The translations under genes were made by a program, and so were the position numbers. The notes beneath the pieces were generated by a model that saw nothing but the letters and a program-made list of their open reading frames with translations, was not told the DNA's origin and made no database searches. Below are positions 8,684 through 19,296 of a stretch of 64,000 nt of DNA, one piece after another; position 1 is the first letter of the stretch; each line of letters begins with the position of its first letter. Origin of the DNA: Planctomyces sp. SH-PL62. GTDB taxonomy: Bacteria; Planctomycetota; Planctomycetia; Isosphaerales; Isosphaeraceae. The stretch is taken from the NCBI RefSeq assembly GCF_001610895.1, contig NZ_CP011273.1, forward strand, positions 62,001 to 126,000, written 5' to 3'.

Positions 8684-9181
8684 ATGGAAGAAGCAACCCA
8701 GCAGCAGGCCGCCAAGAAGAGGAGACGCCTTTCCATCGACGGCCGGCTTCTCGCGATCATCGGGCGTCGCACTCCCGCCATCTACGACATCATCCCTCAG
8801 GGGCCGCTCAGCTACTTCTCCAGGGTGGCGCTCAACCCCCAACCGCTGCCGCCCCACGAGCTGGGCGCCGCGATCGCGTCCGAATTCATCCGCATCGTCT
8901 GGTTGAGCGAGCGGTTCGGGCAGGACCTCAGCGTCGCGTTGCGCGACCTGGAGGACTGGTGCCCCACTCCCCCGAGGCCGCCGAAGTTTCCGCCGTGGTG
9001 GCCGCCGATCCCCATCCCTGACCCGCACCCGGATTGGCTCACCGACTACTACCTCGGATTCGCGACCCGTCTAGCGGCCGCCACGGCGGGGGCCGACGGC
9101 TTGCGGCTCGGCGAGACCCTGGCCCAGGCGCTCGATCGATCCGTGGCCGCGGTCGAGACCGCAATCAGTCGAGCGACCTGA
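8684..9181 (+). CDS. Hypothetical protein with NPQPLPP motif
   Basis: A 165-residue protein with a basic N-terminus (KKRRRL), the motif VALNPQPLPP at about residues 48-57, a central proline/tryptophan-rich stretch (PPRPPKFPPWWPPIPIP) and a helical C-terminus. It has no signal peptide or membrane helix. AGGAG lies 6 bases before the ATG, supporting expression. The NPQPLPP motif recurs in uncharacterised bacterial proteins from memory, but no function is known to me. It is flanked by a long spacer upstream and converges on lysC. Confidence 0.7.
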   Translation: MEEATQQQAAKKRRRLSIDGRLLAIIGRRTPAIYDIIPQGPLSYFSRVALNPQPLPPHELGAAIASEFIRIVWLSERFGQDLSVALRDLEDWCPTPPRPPKFPPWWPPIPIPDPHPDWLTDYYLGFATRLAAATAGADGLRLGETLAQALDRSVAAVETAISRAT

Positions 9182-9310
9182 CCGCCGCTTCGACGGCCGG
9201 GGCGCGGACTACAGCGGTCACGGCGGTTCCCTGTGGGTCGGGGAGGAAGTCGAGACCCGGCCCCGGCCGTGCGCCGGGGCGTCTCGGGTCCGTCGAACGA
9301 TCCCCGCCCC

Positions 9311-11101
9311 TCACTCCTCGTCCAGCGCGAAGGCCTTGCGGAGGCTTTGGAGGGCGCGGCGGCCGCCGGCGGCGTCGGCGCCGACGTTGATGCGGACCTC
9401 GCTGGTGTTGATGAGCTTGATGTTGATGGAGGCGTCGGCCAGGGCGCCGAACATGGCGGTGGCGACGCCGGTGTGGGTGCGCATGCCGACGCCGGAGACG
9501 GAGAGCTTGGCCAGGTTGGGCTCGATGGCGATCTGGCCGCCGCCGAACGGGCGGACGGCCTCGGCGGCGCGTTCGGCGGAGTCGCGGGGGACGGTGAACG
9601 AGAGGTCGGTCGCGCCGGAGAGGCTCACGTTCTGGACGATCATGTCGACGAACACGCCGGCGCGGCCGATGGCCTGGAAAACCTTGGCGGCGTAGCCGGG
9701 CTCGTCGGGGACGCCGAAGAGCGAGACGTTGGCCTGGGTCTCATCCAGGTCGACGCCGGCGATGACCAGGTCTTCCATCCCCTGCGGCAGGGCGGGGTCG
9801 GCGTCGGGGTCGGCCAGGGGGACCAGCTTCATCGGCCGCTTGCCGGCCGGGGGGGGGGCGAACGGCGTGGCGGGCTCGGCGTGGACCTCGTCGAGCAGGA
9901 ACGCCTTGTGGACGGCGCGGAGGGCGGCGGCGGCGTTGGCGCGGGGGACCAGGACGCTGATCTTGATCTCGCTGGTGGTGATCATCTGGATGTTGATCCC
10001 CTCCCGCGCGAGCGCCTCGAACATGGTGGTGGCGACGCCGGTGTGGGTGCGCATCCCCAGGCCGACGACGGAGACCTTGGCGACCTCGGCGTCGTGCTGC
10101 ACGCCGGCGGCGCCGACGGCTTCGGCGGCGGATTCGGCGGCCGCGATGGTCTCGGGGAGGTCCCCCTTGGCGACGGTGAAGCTCAGCTCGGCCAGGCCCT
10201 CGACGGCGACGTTCTGGACGATCATGTCGACGACGACGGCGGCCTTGGAGATCGTGTGGAAGATCCGGTGGACGACCCCCGGGCGGTCGGGGACCCCCCG
10301 GATCGTGATCCGCGCCTCGTCTTTCGCCAGGGCCGCGCCGGTGACGGGGACCCCCAGGCGGCGGGCGTCGGTCTCGGCGACGATCCAGGTGCCGGGCGCG
10401 TCGGAGAGGCTGCTGCGGACGTGGATCGGCACGCCGTACTTCTTGGCGAACTCGATCGACCGCGAGTGCATCACGCCGGCGCCCAGGCTGGCCAGCTCGA
10501 GCATCTCGTCGTAGCTGATGCGGTCGATCTTGCGGGCCTCGGGGACGATCCGGGGGTCGGTGGTGTAGACGCCGTCGACGTCGGTGTAGATCTCGCAGGC
10601 CGAGGCCCCGAGGACGGCGGCCAGGGCGACGGCCGTGGTGTCCGAGCCGCCCCGGCCCAGGGTCGTGATGTTGTAGTTCTCGTCGACCCCCTGGAACCCG
10701 GCCACGATGACGATCCGGCCGGCGTCGAGCGCCGCCCGCATCCGCTCGGTGGAGATGTTGCGGATCCGGGCCTTGGTGTGGAAGCTGTCCGTCACCAGGC
10801 CGATCTGGGCGCCGGTGAAGCTGATCGCGGGGACGCCCAGGGATTCCACGGCCATCGCCAGCAGCGCCATGCTGACCTGCTCGCCGGTGGAGAGGAGCAT
10901 GTCCATCTCGCGGGCCGGGGGGCGGTCGTTGATCTCGCGCGCCAGGGCGACGAGCTCGTCGGTGGTGTGGCCCCGGGCCGAGACGACGACCAGGACCTGA
11001 TCGCCTCGCTGATGGGCCTGGATCGCGCGCCTCGCGGCGGCCAGGATCTTGTCCGAATCGGCGACGCTCGTCCCGCCGAACTTCTGCACGAGCAATGGCA
11101 C
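9311..11101 (-). CDS. lysC: Aspartate kinase with two pairs of ACT domains
   Basis: Phosphorylates aspartate, the entry to lysine, threonine, methionine and diaminopimelate synthesis. The 596-residue product begins VPLLVQKFGGTSVAD with the kinase motif KFGGTS, then FQGVDENYNITTLGRGGSD and the EIYTDVDGVYTTDPR block. After the roughly 250-residue catalytic domain come two similar regulatory halves, each with an SFTV strand, GMRTHTGVAT and an INIQMI/INIKLI segment, that is four ACT domains rather than the usual two. The start is GTG with GGGAG 6 bases upstream. Feedback control by lysine or threonine is expected from the ACT domains. Confidence 0.95.
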   Translation of the reverse strand: MPLLVQKFGGTSVADSDKILAAARRAIQAHQRGDQVLVVVSARGHTTDELVALAREINDRPPAREMDMLLSTGEQVSMALLAMAVESLGVPAISFTGAQIGLVTDSFHTKARIRNISTERMRAALDAGRIVIVAGFQGVDENYNITTLGRGGSDTTAVALAAVLGASACEIYTDVDGVYTTDPRIVPEARKIDRISYDEMLELASLGAGVMHSRSIEFAKKYGVPIHVRSSLSDAPGTWIVAETDARRLGVPVTGAALAKDEARITIRGVPDRPGVVHRIFHTISKAAVVVDMIVQNVAVEGLAELSFTVAKGDLPETIAAAESAAEAVGAAGVQHDAEVAKVSVVGLGMRTHTGVATTMFEALAREGINIQMITTSEIKISVLVPRANAAAALRAVHKAFLLDEVHAEPATPFAPPPAGKRPMKLVPLADPDADPALPQGMEDLVIAGVDLDETQANVSLFGVPDEPGYAAKVFQAIGRAGVFVDMIVQNVSLSGATDLSFTVPRDSAERAAEAVRPFGGGQIAIEPNLAKLSVSGVGMRTHTGVATAMFGALADASINIKLINTSEVRINVGADAAGGRRALQSLRKAFALDEE

Positions 11102-11502
11102 TGTCGACTCCCGTCTCGCCCTTGGGGCCGGCGTCGCGCCGGCCATCGTTCCGAATCGAATCGAACCGGCCCGCGTCCCGGCCGTCGGGGGCCTCATGTT
11201 TGTTGAGCCCGGGTTGAGAGCTTGCACCCGCGCGCGGGCCGGGTGGGCGGGGCGATTCATTCTAACGCCTGGCGCGGCGGGCGGCGAGACGTCCCCCGGC
11301 GCCGGAATCCCCCGCATCGCCCGTCGAACTTGCCAAGCCGGGTCGGCCTTTCCATAATAGGCGCCTGCGACGCGCCAGAGCGTCGCGAGGCGGCGCCACG
11401 GAGCGGCCCCGCCCTCGCGCCCGGCTCGAACGGCCCCGCCCTCCCCGGCCGCCGCTCCCCCGGTCGCCGCGACGATCCCCTAGCATGCATGAGAGACGCC
11501 CT
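11102..11502. other. Divergent promoter region between lysC and the UDP-glucose dehydrogenase gene
   Basis: Roughly 400 GC-rich bases separating two divergently transcribed genes, so both promoters should be here. No clear sigma-70 boxes or operator palindromes were found. Reading frames across it look like shadows. Confidence 0.35.
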
Positions 11503-12828
<1,326 letters not shown>

Positions 12829-14055
12829 GGCCCGGCCGGCGGGATCGCCGCCGGCAGCTCGCGCCAGGCCCGGGCCAGCCGTTCCAGGCCGACCCGGGCG
12901 CAGGCGTCGGCGATCGTCGCCCGCGCCGAGGGGCGGTCGAGCCTCGCGAAGGCGTCTTCCAGGGCCGGACCGAGCGTCATCGGGTCAAGCGCCTCGCGGA
13001 TCCTCGCCGTCGTCCTCGCCGCCCTCGCCGCCTCGTCGCGACGCCCCAGGATCGTCAGGGCCCGCGCCAGGCGGTAGTGCGTCCGCCAGTCGTGGGGGGC
13101 GGCCTCGCTCGCCCGCGACAGGGCCGCGACGGCCTCTTCCGGGCGGCCCTCGTAGTCCAGCTTCCAGCGGCCGTCGAGCCGATCGAACCGGGCGTCGCGG
13201 GCGGCCTCGGGCCAGGCGTCGAGGACCTCGCGGCCCCGCTCCACGTCGCCGCCGTCGGCCAGGAGGGTCGCCAGGGTCTCGCGCACGTCGGGCCGGTCGG
13301 GGTGCTTCGCGACCAGCGTTTCCAGCCGGGCCAGGCGGGTCGGGCGGTCGGGGTCGTCGGATCGGGGGTCGCCGCCGATCCGACGCCAGAGGGCGGCCTC
13401 GGCCTCCACGTCCTCCGGGTCGGCCGCGATCCACTTCTTGAGCGTGTCGCGCGCCAGGTCGTCGGGCAGGTCGGAGATCGCGGCCAGGGTCATCTCGCGG
13501 AGCACCGCCGCGCGGTCCTCGGGGGCGACGGCCTCGAACGCTTCCCAGCCGATCCTCGAGGCGTCGAACCAGCGGTCCTCGACGCGGAGGATCTCCAGCC
13601 TCAACGCCCAGGCCTTCGCGGCCTTGGGGTCGGTCGCCGTCGCCTCGCGCAAGGCCCGATCCCCCTGCGCGGCCCGGCTCAGGGCCAGGCAGGCCCTCCC
13701 CTCCTCCAGCCAGGTCGCCCCCGTCGCCGACGGCGATCCGTTCACCCGCCGCCAGAGCGCCAGCGCCGTCTCCCAATCCTTCGCCGCCGAGGCCGCCTCA
13801 GCCCGACGCCGGAGCGAGCCCGGCTCCTCCGGCCGGGCCGCCAGAAAGGCGAACGCCATGACCGCGACGGCCGCAATCACGACCACGACCACGACGCCGA
13901 TCCGCCTCGCGGCCCAGGGCGACGGGGTCGATATCGCCTCGCCCCGAGGCTCGGACGAAGTTCGGATCGGGCGACGAGGCGTGCGAGGACGAGCCATGAA
14001 GCGAGGATCTCCGATTCCTGGGGGAAGTCGAGCAATCTACGGCTCTCGCCCGTAT

Positions 14056-14107
14056 CCCTTCCCCCCTCGCGGGGGAAGGCGGCCCGCAGGGCCGGATGAG
14101 GGGGAGG
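14056..14107 (+). repeat. Dispersed palindromic repeat, copy 1
   Basis: Sequence beginning CCCTTCCCCCCTCGCG, followed by GGGGGAAGG, GGCCCGCAGGGCC and GGATGAGGGGG. It contains two nested hairpins and matches near-identical copies at 14267-14315 (opposite strand) and 37173-37226. It looks like a REP-like intergenic element. Confidence 0.8.
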
Positions 14108-14266
14108 ACGAGCACGAAAGCCGTCGGCGTTTACGAGACGTTCGCGATGACGGAAGCCGTCGACTTCATCCCTTCTGCCGGCGCGCGGGAGGTGGCCCGT
14201 ATCGGCGGATGAGGGGACGACGAGCACGCGAGCCATCAGCCGCATCCGTGCGTCCGCCTTGATGGT

Positions 14267-14315
14267 CCCCCTCATCCGGCCCTGCGGGCCACCTTCCCCC
14301 ACCAGGGGGGAAGGA
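14267..14315 (-). repeat. Dispersed palindromic repeat, copy 2 (inverted)
   Basis: Reads CCCCCTCATCCGGCCCTGCG, then GGCCACCTTCCCCC, a short loop, and GGGGGGAAGG on the + strand. It is the reverse complement of copy 1 with a few changes in the loop. Confidence 0.78.
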
Positions 14316-14483
14316 AAGAGATGGGAGGCCGCCTGATCTGCGTTCCGTCCGCGGGGATGGTCCCTCTTCATCCTGCCCGATGCGCCTCCGTTTGAGAATC
14401 CCTCCGAGAGACTCGCCGAGACTCCGTGGAAATCCCGCGCGGTTCCCGAGAAAATTGGGACGAAGAGTCGAGGATCGAATCGA

Positions 14484-15946
14484 TCAGAACCCGGCCATGC
14501 GGATGACCTCGTACGCCTCATAGACGGCGGCGACGGCCAGGACGATCGCGACGAGGACGTTCCCCCTCACGTTGATCGCCACCGCCCCGGCGAACCGGCG
14601 GACGAATCCCTCGCGCCGGGGAGGGGGCGGCGGCGACGGCGGCTCGGCGAGGCTTGCAAGCTCCGGGTCGTCCGGGGGCGGGGGCTCGACGGGGGGGATC
14701 GGCCCGGAGCCGAACAGGTAGACGGGGACGAGGAGGGCGAAGAACGTGGCCAGGATGTAGCCCTCGCCTTCCAGGAGCAGCGTCCCGGTATGGGGGATCA
14801 TCCGACCGGCCAGGATCGCCTCGGTCGGGCCCAGGATCAGGCCCCACGTCGAGGCGCGGAACATCGACAGCAGGACGCCCGAACCCGGAACGATCAACGA
14901 GGGGAGCGTGATCGCGGCCAGCGAGCCGAGCGGGAAGTTCACCAGGAACGTCACGACGGCCGCGTAGGGGATGCTCCCCGAGCGATAGGCCCGGCCCGCA
15001 GCCGCCAGCGGCCCCTTCCCCCCGTCCCCCAACTCCGACGTGACGGCCGCCAGCAGGAACGAGTTCACCGTGGGGAAGGCGTACGCCGCCAGCGACCCCG
15101 CGACGTAGAGCCCGAAAAACGCCAGATGCACCCCCCAGATCAGCCGGGGACGCCCGGCGATCTCGCGCAGCGGAGCGGTCAGGAGGATCGACGTGCTTTT
15201 CCGAGCGGCCAGGCGGCGATACAGGCCGATCAGCAGGCCCGAACCCCCGAGCAGGAAGAGCGACTGGCCGGCCAGATAGAGCCCGAAGGCGACGCCGTCG
15301 GGCCGGATTCGGGGCGTCAAAAGCTGGAACCGATCGGATGGATAGGCCGCGAGGATCAGTTCGCCGAGCTTCGCGTCGAGGCGGTCCGCATTCCTGGGGC
15401 GGATGAGCGTCACGGCCTTCGTCGCGACTTCCGGTGGGGCCAGGGCCTCGTCGAGCTTCGCGCCAGCTGTGGCCAGGTAGGACGTGGCGAACAGGGCGAC
15501 GTCCGGTGTGAGCGCGCCGACGACCTGGAGCGTCCGGCCGCCGACCTGTACGTCTGTTCCGACCGCCTCGGCCCCGGCCAGGACCTCGTCGGCGTCGGCC
15601 TCGGGAATCCGGCCCGACCGGAGCCAGGGGGCGAGCGCGGCGATCTCCGGGGTGGGGAGTTCGATCAGCTTCGGGCCCACGCTCATCGCCAGCCTCGCCG
15701 CGCCCTTGGGGTCGTCGGCCGCCATCGCCTTCGCGAACTCTCCGGAGAGCCCGGAGAGCGGCAACGGCACGGCCCGCGCGGCGAGCGTCGAGGCTCCTTC
15801 CGGCGCCGCCGGCGGCCCCCCTCGCCGATCGCCATCAGGGCCGAAGCCCACGGCGCGGAGGGGTCGATCGCCATGCGGTCCTGGTACGTCCCGACCATCA
15901 ACGCGAATCCCACCGCCGCGACGATTCCCCAGGCCCAGGGCCGCAT
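14484..15946 (-). CDS. Multi-pass membrane protein, possibly SpoIIM-like, frameshifted near its N-terminus
   Basis: The best start is ATG at 15946 (GGGAGGC 4 bases upstream), giving MRPWAWGIVAAVGFALMVG, a clear membrane segment. That frame fails after about 42 residues at a G6 run (15816-15821). A -1 shift, or one missing G, leads into the main frame that continues to 14484. The 1463 bases plus one give 487 residues. The main part has an extracytoplasmic domain and about five membrane helices, including FLVNFPLGSLAAITLP and MIPHTGTLLLEGEGYI, which weakly resemble the SpoIIM/DUF95 family (helices and a conserved PH-x-x-L-E region). Function not established. The shift may be a sequencing error or a real lesion. 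Confidence 0.6.
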
Positions 15947-16296
15947 GAACGCCTCCCATGTCGATTCGAGGACGGAGTGTCCGGTGGATTCTCGCCCCCC
16001 GGCCGTCGGCCCGCAAGAGGCTCGTCGAGTCGCGCCGGGGCTTCGGAACGGCCGGGCGATGACGCCGTCGAGCCCGATTCCCCGATAGAGTACATGGAGC
16101 CCGCGGACGTCGCGAGGCGGCGGCTTCCGTCGGCCCTGTTCAGCGCGGGCCGTCTTGCGTTAAGATCGCCCCCGACGATCAGGGAGTTTCCGGGAGGACC
16201 GAATCCGTCGGCCCCGGGATGCGGCCGGGCGAGACGTCCGTCGGGATGAGCACGCTCGGTCGATTCGTTCGTCGCACACCAGGATGGAGCCCCAGC
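15947..16296. other. Divergent intergenic region
   Basis: About 350 bases between two divergent genes. Nothing beyond the ribosome sites of the flanking genes was recognised. Confidence 0.35.
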
Positions 16297-17667
16297 ATGT
16301 TGCGGACTCAGGGACGGGCGCGTCGTCGCGCCCCGCGGACCTTGGCCCTGGATTCTCTGGAAGACCGCCGGATGATGTCCGGCCCCGGGACGCTCGGCGC
16401 GGAGCCCCCGGCGATCGTCTCGCTGATCGAGTTCGACACGGCGACGGCCCGGGTCGTCGCCGAGGGGGCGGGCCGGGTCCAGCTCACCGCGATCCGGACC
16501 GGCGACCTCTCCTCCCCGGCGACCGTGCGGGCGAGGACCGTGGCGGGGACGGCCCTTCCGGGGTATGACTACGCCGCCCTCACGACCACGCTGACGTTCG
16601 CCGCCGGCGAGTCGAAGGCGACGTTCACCGTGACCATCGGGGACGACTCGATCGCGGAGGCGCTCTTCAAGTCGTTCCGGGTGGTCCTCGAAGATCCCCA
16701 GGGGGGGGCCGGGCTGGGAGCCGTCTCCATCGCCACGGTCAACATCAAGGATGACGAGCCGGCGAGCCTGGAGCCCCTGACCCTCCTGGATTTCGGCGCT
16801 TCCGGGCTCTGGACGTTCACCACCTCCGAAGGCTTCCGCAAGATCCTCGACGCCGACCCCCAGGCCGTCGTCGCCTCCTCGAACCGGATGGCCTACATCG
16901 ACCTCGGCGTCCGCGGCCTCTGGCAGTGGGACGCGCTCCGCGGCAGCCGGCGGATCACCGATGCCGACCCCCAGAACATGGTGGTCGTGAACGACGACTG
17001 GAACCGCTCCGAGGACGTCCTGCTCGCCGACTTCGGCTCCGGCGGCCTCTGGCGGTGGAGCGAATCGCGGGGCTGGTCCCGCCTGAGCGAAGTGGACCCC
17101 CGGGCGATCACGGTCGACCGCCAGGCCGCCTACATCGACTTCGGCCACGGCGGCCTCTGGCGATACGGCGACGCCCTCCCCTGGTACAAGCTCAACGACC
17201 TCGCGCCCGAGTCGATGGCCGCCGCCGACGGCGTCCTCTTCCTGGACTACGGCGCGAGCGGGACCTGGAGCTGGGCCGCCAACCAGAACTGGAAGAAGCT
17301 CGGCGACTCCAACCCCCAGGGTCTCGCCGCCGCCGCCGGCGTCCTCTACGCCGACATGGGCCCCACCGGCCTCTGGAGCTGGACCGGCAACGTCGGCTGG
17401 CGCAAGCTCACCGACGCCGACCCGCGCTCGATGCGGATCGGCGGGGACAAGCTGTTCGTCGAGTTCGGCGAGTTCGGCCTGTGGTCGTGGTCGGCGAAGT
17501 CCCAGTTCGTCCGGCTGAGCTCCACCGCCGTCGACTCCTTCGTCCCCAGCCTCGGCGGCGACCGACTGCTCGTCGACCAGGGCGCCGCCGGGCTCTGGCT
17601 CTGGACCAGCGCCGGCTACCGCCGCCTGAACGCCGCGAACCCCGACTCCGTCGCCGTCACGGGCTGA
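16297..17667 (+). CDS. Exported Calx-beta protein with eight Trp-rich ~37-residue repeats
   Basis: A 456-residue protein. Residues 15-28 carry LALDSLEDRRMMS, the N-terminal motif common on planctomycete exported proteins. Residues about 45-153 match a Calx-beta domain (SFRVVLEDP, ATVNIKDDEP). Residues 161-456 are eight repeats of roughly 37 residues, each with a DFG/DYG-like turn, xGLWxW, a Trp/Tyr about ten residues on and a DADPxxM ending. The pattern suggests a beta-propeller or tectonin-like surface domain; the number of blades is inferred. Start chosen at 16297 because AGGATGGAG lies upstream; the frame is open to 16219. Likely cell-surface or adhesion role, unproven. Confidence 0.8.
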   Translation: MLRTQGRARRRAPRTLALDSLEDRRMMSGPGTLGAEPPAIVSLIEFDTATARVVAEGAGRVQLTAIRTGDLSSPATVRARTVAGTALPGYDYAALTTTLTFAAGESKATFTVTIGDDSIAEALFKSFRVVLEDPQGGAGLGAVSIATVNIKDDEPASLEPLTLLDFGASGLWTFTTSEGFRKILDADPQAVVASSNRMAYIDLGVRGLWQWDALRGSRRITDADPQNMVVVNDDWNRSEDVLLADFGSGGLWRWSESRGWSRLSEVDPRAITVDRQAAYIDFGHGGLWRYGDALPWYKLNDLAPESMAAADGVLFLDYGASGTWSWAANQNWKKLGDSNPQGLAAAAGVLYADMGPTGLWSWTGNVGWRKLTDADPRSMRIGGDKLFVEFGEFGLWSWSAKSQFVRLSSTAVDSFVPSLGGDRLLVDQGAAGLWLWTSAGYRRLNAANPDSVAVTG

Positions 17668-17688
17668 CGGCGATCGGGCCGCGACGCG

Positions 17689-18867
17689 TCAGGGGATCCT
17701 GTGGTACTTCTTGAGCGCGTCGCGGACGCCTTCGATGGGGATCGCCTCGACGGTTCGGCGGTTCGCGCCGGTCATGCTCTCGGCGCGGAGGAGGGCGTTG
17801 TAGACGGCCTCCTCGACGCCTTCGAGGGCGGCCTGGAAGAGCGGGGAGACGGCGTCCGTGGGGAGCGTCGCGCGGGGGCGGGGCCGATCGTCGCCGTGGG
17901 TGACGCGGCACTCGGGGGAGGTGGAGAAGGCGATGGCGTAGTCGCCGCTGCCGTTGGAGAACGACGAGCCGGTGCGGGCCAGGCCGAACACCCCCCGCGC
18001 CGCCAGGCGCTCGAGGTCGCGGGCGTCGAGCGGTGCGTCGGTCGCGACGACGATCATGCACGAGCCGTCGCCGTTGAGGCGGCCTTTCTCCTGGAGCCCC
18101 GCCGCGTCGTCCGCCGCGGCGAGGAAGGCGTGGCGGGACAGCTCCTTCCCGACCGGCGCGCCGTCGATCGTCAGCACGCCGCCGTAGTTGGCCTGGACCA
18201 GCACGCCGACCGTCCATCCGCCGAAGCGGGTCGGCAGCTTGCGCGACGACGTGCCGATCCCCCCCTTCCATCCGAACGCCTCGCAACCCGTCCCCGCGCC
18301 GACGTTCCCCTCGGCGACCCGGCCGTCGGCCGCCTGCCTGATCGCGTCCACGACATGCTCGCGGTGGAGGCGCATCCCCCGGATGTCGTTGAGGCCGCCG
18401 TCGTTGGTCTCGCCGACCAGGGCGTTGACCGAGCGGACGGCGACGTTCTCGGGATGTTCCAGCGTGTAGGCGACGACGGCGTCGACCGCCGCGCCGACGG
18501 AGAGCGTGTTGGTCAGCACGATGGGCGTCTCGATCGTCCCCAACTCCTTCACCTGGGTCGAGCCCGCGAGCTTCCCGAAGGCGTTCCCCACGAAGACCGC
18601 GCCGGCGACCTTCTCGCGGAAGAGGTTCCCGCCGTGCGGCAGGATCGCCGTGACGCCGGTGCGGATGGAATCCCCATCGATCATCGTCGTCTGCCCGACC
18701 TTCACGCCGGGCACGTCGGTGATCGCGTTGTGCGTCCCGGTCTCGAACACCCCGGGCGCGACGCCCAGCTCGCGGGCGCGAGGACGCGCCGGAGGCTCGC
18801 CGGCGGCGGCGAGCGGGGTGACGCAGGCGGCCACGAACAACATCCCGAGACGACGTCGAACAGCCAT
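17689..18867 (-). CDS. P1 family peptidase (DmpA/BapA-type aminopeptidase), exported
   Basis: N-terminal nucleophile hydrolase of MEROPS family S58, cleaving N-terminal residues from peptides or beta-peptides after self-processing. The 392-residue product has a signal peptide (RRRLGMLFVAACVTPLAAAG), then NAITDVPGVKVGQTT, VGNAFGKLAGSTQ and the autocleavage region GDGSCMIVVATDAPL with the nucleophilic serine. GTGCEAFGWKGGIGTSSR is the typical middle block. The second ATG (18867) is preferred because AGGAGG sits 8 bases before it. It converges on the Calx-beta gene. Confidence 0.92.
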   Translation of the reverse strand: MAVRRRLGMLFVAACVTPLAAAGEPPARPRARELGVAPGVFETGTHNAITDVPGVKVGQTTMIDGDSIRTGVTAILPHGGNLFREKVAGAVFVGNAFGKLAGSTQVKELGTIETPIVLTNTLSVGAAVDAVVAYTLEHPENVAVRSVNALVGETNDGGLNDIRGMRLHREHVVDAIRQAADGRVAEGNVGAGTGCEAFGWKGGIGTSSRKLPTRFGGWTVGVLVQANYGGVLTIDGAPVGKELSRHAFLAAADDAAGLQEKGRLNGDGSCMIVVATDAPLDARDLERLAARGVFGLARTGSSFSNGSGDYAIAFSTSPECRVTHGDDRPRPRATLPTDAVSPLFQAALEGVEEAVYNALLRAESMTGANRRTVEAIPIEGVRDALKKYHRIP

Positions 18868-19234
18868 TCGCATTCCCTCCTCGCTTGGGTTCCGGCTCCC
18901 TGACACTTCGGCCGTCGCGTCCGGGCAGCGGAATCGGGCCGCCCGGAAGACGATCCGGCGCCCTCGCCGCCCCATCCGCAGAGCGAATGATGACGCGCCC
19001 CGAGCCTCGCCACCCCCGCGAGGGCGGCGGCCGTGAAGACGAGGCTTCGGACCCGCGCCGGCAGGCGGGTGACGAACCTAAGATAGACCAACGAAACGGT
19101 CGACGCGATGGGGATGCCGACAAGGAGCCATGAATATACGCATCCGACCAATATCGAAGGGGCGCTCCACGACCGCTCCCGACGCCGGGATCCAGGGGGC
19201 GGTCTCGGCCGGGCGTCGGGAGAGGCGCACGGAA
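18868..19234. other. Spacer upstream of the peptidase, with a possible small membrane ORF
   Basis: The reverse strand from about 19151 encodes a short hydrophobic stretch (VYSWLLVGIPIASTVSLVYL, then RFVT and a second hydrophobic run) before it loses protein-like character and overlaps the peptidase start. It starts with TTG and lacks a ribosome site. It may be a remnant or shadow, so no gene is called. Confidence 0.3.
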
Positions 19235-19264
19235 AAGCCCTCCCCCGGCGGTGGGGGAGGGCTT
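19235..19264 (-). terminator. Rho-independent terminator after secDF
   Basis: A perfect 12-base stem AAGCCCTCCCCC / GGGGGAGGGCTT with a 6-base loop. On the minus strand the stem is followed by TTTT. It starts 33 bases after the secDF stop, ending the tgt-yajC-secDF run. Confidence 0.85.
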
Positions 19265-19296
19265 GAAGCGGAGCGGAAGCGGGGTGGGCCCGCGGC

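Larger units (their letters stand above)
13998..14483. other. Repeat-bearing intergenic region
   Basis: No gene supported. It carries two good copies of the palindromic repeat (14056-14107 and, inverted, 14267-14315) and a degenerate copy near 14170-14216. The bases GACGAGCACG follow copy 1 and the degenerate copy, indicating a local tandem duplication of about 117 bases. Confidence 0.6.

Noticed and set aside
11485-11502. Upstream ATG for UDP-glucose dehydrogenase
   Set aside because: No ribosome site; the GTG at 11503 gives the family-typical start and has GAGAG upstream. Both remain possible.
16777-17660. Regular short repeats that could suggest a CRISPR-like array
   Set aside because: They are codon-phased repeats of a coding sequence, diverged in DNA, with no spacer structure.
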